NCBI GenBank assembly: GCA_016716505.1
Contig: JADJWF010000002.1
Coordinates: 744,001 to 808,000, forward strand
From: Verrucomicrobiota bacterium
GTDB taxonomy: Bacteria > Verrucomicrobiota > Verrucomicrobiia > Limisphaerales > J093
Length of the DNA stretch: 64,000 nucleotides
Reading direction: 5' to 3'
The number at the start of each line of letters is the position of its first letter. Positions within the stretch are counted from its first letter, which is position 1. Shown here piece by piece: positions 36,180 to 42,953 of the stretch. The position numbers and the translations under genes were made by a program. The notes beneath the pieces were generated by a model, which did no database searches, had not been told where the DNA came from, and saw only the letters and a program-made list of their open reading frames with translations.

Positions 36180-36629
36180 GTGAAGCCGGTGGACATTCAT
36201 GCCTGCCTTGCGGACCCAACCCGTTTCCGGATGGTTCACCTGCTCCTGGACGGGCCGCTTTGCGTGAAGCATTTCCAAGCGGTTCTGGGGCTGTCGCAGG
36301 TGGCGACCTCCAAGCATCTGGCTTACCTGAAGCGGCGCGGCCTGGTGGAGGTGCGCCGCAACGGAACGCTGCGGGTTTATTCGCTGCCGGCCGTGCGCGA
36401 CGAAGTACTGACCGCCCTGTTGCGCTCCCTGGCTGAGTGCGCCGCCGCCGATCCCGTCTGCCAGGGCGACCAACACCGCCGACAGCTCCTCGCGGAGGAG
36501 ATCCAGCGCGATGTCACCGGCCACTTGCGGGCCGTCCAGCCGCGGCGAACCGCTGCCCGCGTTCCGGAGGTCACCGCTGGTCAGGGTGAAGCCTGGCCGT
36601 CCGTGGCTGACGGTCCACTTTTGGACTGA
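36180..36629 (+). CDS. ArsR-family transcriptional regulator
   Basis: From GTG 36180, with GGAGG at about 36161-36165, the product is 149 aa (a TTG at 36138 lacks a ribosome binding site). The winged HTH has LADPTRFRMVHLLLDGPLC, LGLSQVATSKHLAYLKRRGLVEVRRNG and YSLP. The C-terminal tail is not conserved. I see no metal-binding CxC in the HTH. It may regulate itself or the glyoxalase gene just upstream. Its 3' end overlaps the convergent YihY gene by 49 bases. Confidence 0.82.
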   Translation: MKPVDIHACLADPTRFRMVHLLLDGPLCVKHFQAVLGLSQVATSKHLAYLKRRGLVEVRRNGTLRVYSLPAVRDEVLTALLRSLAECAAADPVCQGDQHRRQLLAEEIQRDVTGHLRAVQPRRTAARVPEVTAGQGEAWPSVADGPLLD

Positions 36630-38092
36630 CTCTTGCCCGGCGGGGGATCCGAAGGCGGGTACAGCCTTTCAGCCAAGTCGCGCAGGGTGAATCGGGCGGC
36701 GGCGGTTTCCTCCGCTTCCTGGATTTCCTTTGCACAGCGGCGCAGAAACTCGCGGGCTTCTCCGGCGGCTGTTTCGAGATCCTGCCCCGTCGCGGTCCGG
36801 AGCGCGACGATCACGTCCCGCGCGGTGATGTGATCCAGCGGACGCGCCGGCAGATAGCCCGTTTCACGGTCAATCACCTCCACCAGCAGCCGCGCCCGCA
36901 CCAGCGTCGAAAGAAGTTCGCTCGCCAGCCGGGAGGGCACGCCGCAATCCCGGGCCAGCCGATTCAGCCCCGGGGGGCGTTCCCCCCGGAAAAAACTGCC
37001 GGCGAGGCGGGTCATGATCCGCAACGCCGCGAATTCGCGCCCGCGCTGGTTGATACCTTCCGCCAGACGCTCTTGCAGATAGGACTGCCGGTTCTGAAAG
37101 GCATAGGCCACCTGGGCGCCGAACAACAGGATCAGCCAGCCGAGGTAAAGCCCCACCATGAACACCGGCACCATCGCGAGACTGCCGTAGATCGCCGCGT
37201 TGGCGGTAATGCGCGAGACGAACAGGACGCTGAGCTTGTTGTTGAGATGCCACGCCAGCCCGGCGGTCAGTCCCCCGACCAGGGCGGCGGACACCCGCAC
37301 CCGCGTGTTGGGCAGAAGCAGATAGACCAGCGAAAACGTGATGACCAACACCACGGCAGGCAGGACGGTGCTGAACAACCCAGTGACGAAAGAGGATTGC
37401 AGCATCGCCGCCAGCGGCTTGAGCGCCGCCGTTTGCTGGGTGACCGCCACCAGCTTCAGTTGTCCGACCGACGCGAGGCCCAGGGCGCTGATCAAGGCCA
37501 CGGGTCCAAGGGTGATCGCGGTCCAGTACAACACGATCTGCATGTGCCACGGCCGCCCGCGCGCGACCCCCCAGATGTCATTGAACGTGGCCTCGATCCG
37601 GCTGAGCATCGAGATCGCCACGAACAACAGCACCACAGCGCTGGTGGCGCTCAACGCGCCGCTGCGGGTTCGCTGAATGAATTCATGGATCTTTGCCACC
37701 GCCTCCTCCCGCGCCTGCGCCGCCCGCGCCCGCTGCTCGTCGCCCGCCGGTCCAGCGGCCGCCGCCGGCTCAACATAGGGCGTGACCTGGTTGATCAGGG
37801 TCTCGACGAACCGCCGGATCGGCTCCTCACCTTGTGCCTTGAGGATGCTGGTCGTCACGCTCAACACCAGCGCCAGCATTGGGATCAACGCCAGCAGGCT
37901 GGCGTAGGCCAGGGACGAGGCGCGGACCGGGCAGCGGTTGCGGATGAAGCTCCGCACCACCAGCACCCAGAAATGCAGGAAATGCTGGAATCGCGAGAGG
38001 TGGTCCTGTTTGGCGGCGATGGACTGATCGTCGAGCGCCTCCTGCGCCTCGTTCTTGAGTCGTTTCCACCGCTCCAACCGGTTGCCAGCCAT
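36581..38092 (-). CDS. YihY/BrkB-like inner membrane protein
   Basis: A 503-aa protein with six hydrophobic helices and YihY/UPF0761 motifs: RCPVRASSLAYASLLALIPMLAL, TRSGALSATSAVVLLFVAISMLSRIEATFNDIWG, and YGSLAMVPVFMVGLYLGWLILLFGAQVAYAFQ. The C-terminal ~180 residues hold a winged-helix-like, regulator-resembling domain (RLARDCGVPSRLASELLSTLVRARLL). Function of the family is not settled; its product is not an RNase BN. The long loop AAAAGPAGDEQRARAAQ after helix 2 is unusual. Confidence 0.88.
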   Translation of the reverse strand: MAGNRLERWKRLKNEAQEALDDQSIAAKQDHLSRFQHFLHFWVLVVRSFIRNRCPVRASSLAYASLLALIPMLALVLSVTTSILKAQGEEPIRRFVETLINQVTPYVEPAAAAGPAGDEQRARAAQAREEAVAKIHEFIQRTRSGALSATSAVVLLFVAISMLSRIEATFNDIWGVARGRPWHMQIVLYWTAITLGPVALISALGLASVGQLKLVAVTQQTAALKPLAAMLQSSFVTGLFSTVLPAVVLVITFSLVYLLLPNTRVRVSAALVGGLTAGLAWHLNNKLSVLFVSRITANAAIYGSLAMVPVFMVGLYLGWLILLFGAQVAYAFQNRQSYLQERLAEGINQRGREFAALRIMTRLAGSFFRGERPPGLNRLARDCGVPSRLASELLSTLVRARLLVEVIDRETGYLPARPLDHITARDVIVALRTATGQDLETAAGEAREFLRRCAKEIQEAEETAAARFTLRDLAERLYPPSDPPPGKSQSKSGPSATDGQASP

Positions 38093-38256
38093 GTCGTGGG
38101 GAGGCTACCAGTGCTTCGGGTCAAGGCAAGGAAGCCCCGAATCGGCGTTCGAGGGGCTGCGTGTCTCCCCGGTCAAAGCCGCTCCCCTCCCGCCGCCGGC
38201 CCGCCGACCCGGCCGGCGGTGTTGACGCCCACTCGCCTCCCGGGAAACTGTCGCCC

Positions 38257-38646
38257 ATGATCAAGACCGGCCTGCTCAACCCCCACATCCTTTCCCTCCT
38301 CGCGCGCGTTCGCCATACCAACACACTCGTCATCGCGGATCGTGGCTTTCCGTCGTGGCCACAGGTCGAGACGGTGGACTTGTCCCTGGTGGACGACGTG
38401 CCGACGGTGCTGCAGGTGCTCGCCGCGATCCGACCAAACTTCATCCTCGGACACGCGTTCATGGCGGACGAGTTCCGGGCGCACAACACGCCGGCGGTGC
38501 AGGCGGCCTTCGCCACCGCGCTCGACGGTGTTCCCGTGACGTTCGAGCCGCACGTCGAGTTCAAGCGGCGCGTGCCGGCTGCCACCGGCCTGATCCGGAC
38601 CGGCGACACCATTCAGTACGCCAACGTGATCCTTGTTTCCGCGTAG
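38257..38646 (+). CDS. RbsD/FucU-type sugar mutarotase
   Basis: ATG 38257 gives 129 aa, the usual size. It begins MIKTGLLNPHILSLLARVRHTNTLVIADRG with His20 and Asp28 at the positions expected for RbsD/FucU, and ends with QYANVILVSA, the Tyr-containing C-terminal motif. The enzymes interconvert pyran/furan or alpha/beta forms of ribose or fucose. An upstream ATG at 38161 is weaker. No sugar transporter is adjacent, so the sugar is not assigned. Confidence 0.85.
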   Translation: MIKTGLLNPHILSLLARVRHTNTLVIADRGFPSWPQVETVDLSLVDDVPTVLQVLAAIRPNFILGHAFMADEFRAHNTPAVQAAFATALDGVPVTFEPHVEFKRRVPAATGLIRTGDTIQYANVILVSA

Positions 38647-38658
38647 TCCGCGCGGGGG

Positions 38659-39693
38659 TCACAAACGGGCTTCGATCTCTCGCACCGCCCAAGCGGCGTG
38701 CTCGGCGATCAACGGTTCCGGGTCGGCCGCGGCCCGCGCCAGCGCCGGCAGAGCGCGCGCGTCCCCCGCGTTGCCGAGGGCGACGCACACGTTGCGCAGC
38801 AGCCCGCGCCGTTTGGTGCGCTCCAGCGCGGTGCCGGCGAACCGTCGTTTGAAGCCGGCCTCGTCAAGTTTCAGCCAGTCAATCAAATCAGGCCGGGCGA
38901 GGTCCGGCCGCGCGTGCGGCTGCAGCAGTCGTGCCGCTTCGGCGAACCGATTCCAAGGGCAAACCGCGAGGCAGTCGTCGCAACCGAAAATGCGGTCCCC
39001 GAGCGCCGGCCGTAACTCCAGCGGGATGGGGCCTTTCAGTTCGATCGTCAGGTACGAGATGCACCGCCGCGCGTCGAGCCGGAAGGGGGCGGTGATCGCG
39101 CGGGTCGGGCAGGCGGCGAGGCAGCGCGTGCAGGCACCGCACCGGTTGACCTCCGGCGGATCCGGTTCCAGCGCCAGCGTCGTCAGAATCTCCCCCAGCA
39201 GCAGCCAGTTGCCCATCCGGCGGCTGATCAGATTGGTGTGCTTGCCGATGAAACCGATTCCAGCCCGCTGGGCGAGATCCCGTTCCAGCACCGGACCGGT
39301 ATCCACGTACCAGAGCGACCGCGTCGCCGGCCCGCCCAGATGGTTGAGCCACGCCGTCAGTTCCGCGAGCCGCGGGCCGATGACCTGATGGTAGTCGGCG
39401 TAGCGGGCGTACCGGGCCACCGTGCCGGTGATTCGCGGGAGAGTGGTGGGAGCGGGGGACGGCGTCATTGCCTTGTAGCTTGCCGCCACGAGGATCACGC
39501 TGCGCGCGCCCGGGAGAACGAGATCCGGCTGACGGCGCTTGGCGGCATTCCGCGCCAGCCATGCCATTTCGCCGTGGCAACCCTCGGCCAGCCACCGGGT
39601 GAGGGCCTCCGCATGGTCCGGCGGCGAGGCGGCGGCCACGCGGCAGGCATTAAATCCCAGTTCCAGCGCCTTTGCCTGAAGGGCTGTCTTCAT
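38659..39693 (-). CDS. queG: Epoxyqueuosine reductase QueG
   Basis: ATG 39693 gives 344 aa (the longer 418-aa frame adds unlike N-terminal sequence). QueG reduces epoxyqueuosine in tRNA to queuosine using cobalamin and two 4Fe-4S clusters. The acid Asp131 in VDTGP and both cluster motifs CGACTRCLAACP (Cys185, 188, 191, 195) and GCDDCLAVCP (Cys238, 241, 245) are visible. A C-terminal HEAT-like end (LGNAGDARALPALARAAADPEPLIAEHAAWAVREI) is usual. Its start overlaps the aroK stop by 4 bases. Confidence 0.93.
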   Translation of the reverse strand: MKTALQAKALELGFNACRVAAASPPDHAEALTRWLAEGCHGEMAWLARNAAKRRQPDLVLPGARSVILVAASYKAMTPSPAPTTLPRITGTVARYARYADYHQVIGPRLAELTAWLNHLGGPATRSLWYVDTGPVLERDLAQRAGIGFIGKHTNLISRRMGNWLLLGEILTTLALEPDPPEVNRCGACTRCLAACPTRAITAPFRLDARRCISYLTIELKGPIPLELRPALGDRIFGCDDCLAVCPWNRFAEAARLLQPHARPDLARPDLIDWLKLDEAGFKRRFAGTALERTKRRGLLRNVCVALGNAGDARALPALARAAADPEPLIAEHAAWAVREIEARL

Positions 39694-40232
39694 CGCGCGG
39701 ACGCGCGGTACGCATCGAGAAAATGCTGCACGACCTGTTGCGCGACCTCGTGAGACTGGCGCGTACCGGAGTACACGAGGACATCGGCTTCCTTGTACAC
39801 CGGCGCGCGGGCGGCGAGGAGTTCGCGGATGCGCGCCTGGGGATCGGGCACTTGCAAGAGCGGCCGGTGCGCGTGCCGGCTGACGCGCTGCCAGATGACC
39901 TCCGGAGTGGCCCACAGGCAGACGAGCAGTGCGTGCCGCCGGAGGCTGGCGAGATTCTCCGGGTTGGCACCCAGTCCGCCGCCGGTCGCCACCACCACGC
40001 GCTCCCGTTGGGCCAGGTCGGCCACCACTTCCCGCTCGAGGGCACGAAACCTCGCTTCGCCATCCTGGGCGAAAATGTCCGCGATGCGCTTGCGGGCACG
40101 GGCCTCGATCAAATGATCGGTGTCGAGGAACTCAAAGCGGAGTTGCTGGGCCACGCACTGACCGACGGTCGTCTTGCCGGTGCCCATGAACCCGATGAGC
40201 GCCAGGTTCCGGATGTGCCGCTGCGGGTCCAT
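39690..40232 (-). CDS. aroK: Shikimate kinase
   Basis: A 180-aa P-loop kinase phosphorylating shikimate in the chorismate pathway. Walker A GFMGTGKTT is at residues 14-22, the shikimate-binding DTDHLIE follows, then FRALERE and the ATGGGLG motif. The N-terminal start agrees with family length. It sits between queG (4-base overlap) and coaX, in a compact minus-strand block. Confidence 0.92.
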   Translation of the reverse strand: MDPQRHIRNLALIGFMGTGKTTVGQCVAQQLRFEFLDTDHLIEARARKRIADIFAQDGEARFRALEREVVADLAQRERVVVATGGGLGANPENLASLRRHALLVCLWATPEVIWQRVSRHAHRPLLQVPDPQARIRELLAARAPVYKEADVLVYSGTRQSHEVAQQVVQHFLDAYRASAR

Positions 40233-40236
40233 GGGT

Positions 40237-41011
40237 TCACTCCGTGGCCACGGGCACGGTTCCCCGAGCCGCCAACCAGACCAGCCGCAGTCCTTCGAGG
40301 GTCAGCTTGGGCCGCACCGCGGAAATCTCCGGCAGCCGTCGCGCGATCAACGCGGCATAGCCCCCCGTGGCCACCACCGACAGGCTTCGGCAGCGCAGTT
40401 CCCGTCGCAACTCGCCCAGCAACTCACGGATCAGCCCCCGATAACCATGCACCGCGCCGATCAGCATGGCTTCCTCCGTATTCCGGCCGATCACCCGCCG
40501 GACTTCGCGAATCCGGATGGGCGGCAGGAGCGCCGTCTTTTCGTGGAGGTAGTTGGTCATCGCCGACAAACCGGGGGCGATGATGCCGCCCACGTAGCAC
40601 CGGCGGCGATCCACCACATCGAAGGTCACCGCCGTGCCGGAAATCTATGATGACCACCGGTGCGCCAAAAAAATGAACGGCGCTCACCGCGTTGGCCAGC
40701 CGGTCGGGGCCGATGGTCTCCGGGCGGGGATAATCCACGCCCAGGCCCGGCGTGTTCTGGTGCGTCAACTCCACCGGTGCGAATCCAAACCGTTGCTCGA
40801 CGAATTCCCGAGCCAGAGGCGTGGCCAGCGGCACCACGCTGCACAAGGCCGCCCCCCGAAGGCGCTCGCCGCCAACGAAACGACGGATCCGCCGTTGCGC
40901 CTCGCCCCGGCGCCAGTCCGAAGTGGCGACATCCGCGTGGCGCATGACACGGCCCGCGGTCGCCAAGCCGACGTGAGTGTGCGTGTTGCCGATGTCGAAC
41001 AACAGGATCAT
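40237..41011 (-). pseudogene. coaX: Type III pantothenate kinase, frameshifted
   Basis: The two parts together make a CoaX of ~257 aa catalysing the first step of coenzyme A synthesis. The 5' frame from ATG 41011 has MILLFDIGNTHTHVGL (Asp6), GVDYPRPETIGPDRLANAVSAV, then VVIIDF before the frame shifts; the 3' frame restarts in VTFDVV and has GGIIAPGLSAM and VATGGYA. Removing one extra C near 40637-40640 (coding TTCCGGC to TTCGGC) restores DFGTAVTFD, and the length is 3n+1. CoaX is normally essential unless another kinase exists, so a sequence error is a leading explanation. Confidence 0.78.
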
Positions 41012-42006
41012 GCGGACAAGGTCACGTCCCCGCCAGTCACGCGCTCGAGCCGGCCGAACTCGGTGCGCACCAGGAGCGCGCCCTCCGCGTCGAGCGCCTC
41101 GGCGCGACCGTGAATCCTGCGTTCGCCCACCACGATTGTGACCTGCCGGCCAAGGGTGGTGCAGAGCGACTCCCATTCGTCCGCCAACGCCTCGAAGTCG
41201 CCCGCGCACACCCGGGCGTAATCGCGATCCAGCTCCCGGAGAATGGCAACCGCCAGATCGGCCCGCCGCACGGACCGCCCGGTCTCCAGCCGCAGGGAAG
41301 TGGCCAGCTTCTGAAGGTCGGTTGGGAAGTCCCGGCCGGTTTGGTTCGCGTTGAGGCCGATGCCGAGCACGACGTGGTGAATGCGGTCCAACTCGGCGTT
41401 CATCTCCGTCAGCACCCCGGCCAGTTTTCGCCCGCGAACCAGCAGATCGTTCGGCCACTTGATCTCCGGCGCGACCCCGGACTCGATGCGCACCGCGCGG
41501 GCAATGGCGGTGGCCGCCGCCACGGTCAACCGCGTCGCTTCCTGGGGCAGGAAGGTCGGGCGCAGCAGCACGGAAAACCAGAGTCCCTTGCCGGCCGGGG
41601 ACACCCAGCGCCGGCCGAGGCGACCACGGCCCGACGTCTGCGCCTCGGCAAAAACCACCACCCCTTCAGCCACGCCGTCCCGGCCCAGCTTGTCCACCAC
41701 GTCATTCGTCGAAGTCGTGCTGCGGAAGACCTGAATCTGGCGGCCTATGGCGGCGGTGGCGCCGAGCTGCGCCATCAAATCATCGGCGTGCAACAGGTCC
41801 GGAGTGTCGCGCAACCGGTAGCCCTCATGCGGGCTGGCCGCGATGTCATAGCCGAGCCGCCGCAGTTCCTGGATGCGCGCCCAGACCGCCGCGCGCGTCA
41901 CGCCCAACTGGCGCGCCAGATCGGCGCCGGACACGGGCTGGTCCTCGCGCTGGCGCAGCGCGGAAAGAATTGCCGCGTCAAGGGAAGTTCCCACCGGGGT
42001 GGCCAT
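41008..42006 (-). CDS. birA: Biotin-protein ligase/biotin operon repressor
   Basis: A 332-aa bifunctional BirA. The winged-HTH (about residues 9-60: VSGADLARQLGVTRAAVWARIQEL) is followed by the ligase domain with STTSTNDV, the GRGRLGRRW biotinyl-AMP loop (126-134), KWPND (183-187) and Lys193 in GRKLAG. The C-terminal domain closes with GRAEALDAEGALLV. The stop overlaps the coaX start (TCAT). It attaches biotin to carboxylase subunits and may repress biotin genes, none of which are seen here. Confidence 0.92.
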   Translation of the reverse strand: MATPVGTSLDAAILSALRQREDQPVSGADLARQLGVTRAAVWARIQELRRLGYDIAASPHEGYRLRDTPDLLHADDLMAQLGATAAIGRQIQVFRSTTSTNDVVDKLGRDGVAEGVVVFAEAQTSGRGRLGRRWVSPAGKGLWFSVLLRPTFLPQEATRLTVAAATAIARAVRIESGVAPEIKWPNDLLVRGRKLAGVLTEMNAELDRIHHVVLGIGLNANQTGRDFPTDLQKLATSLRLETGRSVRRADLAVAILRELDRDYARVCAGDFEALADEWESLCTTLGRQVTIVVGERRIHGRAEALDAEGALLVRTEFGRLERVTGGDVTLSA

Positions 42007-42016
42007 GCCCGCGAAG

Positions 42017-42874
42017 CTACCGCTCCACCAAATCCAGCGCGATGTCCACGGCCCTCGCCGAATGCGTCAAGGCGCCGACCGAGATGAAGTCCACCCCCGT
42101 CTCCGCGATCCCCCGCACGGTGTCGAGCCGGACGCCGCCGCTGGCTTCCGTGACCGCCCGCCCGTTCACCAACTTCACCGCCTTGCGCAGCGTCGCCACC
42201 GGCATGTTGTCGAGCAGGATGAAATCCGCCCCCGCGGCCAGGGCTTCGCCCACTTGTTCGAGCGTGTCGGCCTCGACCTCGACCTTCAGCGTGGGATCGT
42301 GTTGGCGGCACAGTCGGACGGCGGCGGCAATCGCGCCCTCGGGCGCTTTTCGCAGGGCGAAGAGGTGGTTGTCCTTGACGAGGAACCGGTCGAACAACCC
42401 CATCCGGTGATTGCACCCGCCGCCGCACTGCACCGCGTACTTTTCGAATCGCCGCCAGCCGGGGGTGGTCTTCCGCGTGTCCAGAATCCGGGCATGGGTG
42501 CCCGCAACCGCCTGAACGTAGGCCGCCGTCGTGGTCGCCACGCCGGAGAGTCGCTGCAGGAAATTCAGGGCCACCCGCTCGGCACTGAGCAGCGGCCGCG
42601 CCGGGCCACGGACCTCAAGCAACGGGGCACCCGCCGCGACCCGGTCACCATCGCAGGCCAGCTCGCGTACCTTCAGCAGACGGGACAGCGCCCGGAACGC
42701 GGCCGACGCGAAGGCCAGTCCCGCCACGACCAACGACTCCCGCGCTACCATCCGCCCGTGGGCGGTCGCCGTCGGCGGAATGATGGCGCGCGTCGTGATG
42801 TCGCCGCTCCCGACATCCTCCACCAGCGCGGCGCTGACCGCCTGCGCAATCTCCCTCTCGGCCAGTTCAATCAC
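42017..42874 (-). CDS. nadC: Nicotinate-nucleotide pyrophosphorylase, carboxylating
   Basis: GTG at 42874 gives 285 aa, the usual length; the longer frame up to 43030 adds implausible residues. The enzyme makes nicotinate mononucleotide from quinolinate and PRPP in NAD synthesis. Motifs: ALVEDVGSGDITT, ERVALNFLQRLSGVAT, RILDTRKTTPGWR, CGGGCNHRMGLFDRFLVKDNH, KVEVEADTLEQ and EASGGVRLDTV. It ends 10 bases upstream of the birA start and probably opens the cofactor operon. Confidence 0.93.
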   Translation of the reverse strand: MIELAEREIAQAVSAALVEDVGSGDITTRAIIPPTATAHGRMVARESLVVAGLAFASAAFRALSRLLKVRELACDGDRVAAGAPLLEVRGPARPLLSAERVALNFLQRLSGVATTTAAYVQAVAGTHARILDTRKTTPGWRRFEKYAVQCGGGCNHRMGLFDRFLVKDNHLFALRKAPEGAIAAAVRLCRQHDPTLKVEVEADTLEQVGEALAAGADFILLDNMPVATLRKAVKLVNGRAVTEASGGVRLDTVRGIAETGVDFISVGALTHSARAVDIALDLVER

Positions 42875-42953
42875 GAGACGAGTCTGGCGCAGGCGGTCCG
42901 AGCGATGAAGCGAAAAACCTCGCCGCCAACGTGCCCAAGCCTCGTGGGATGGG

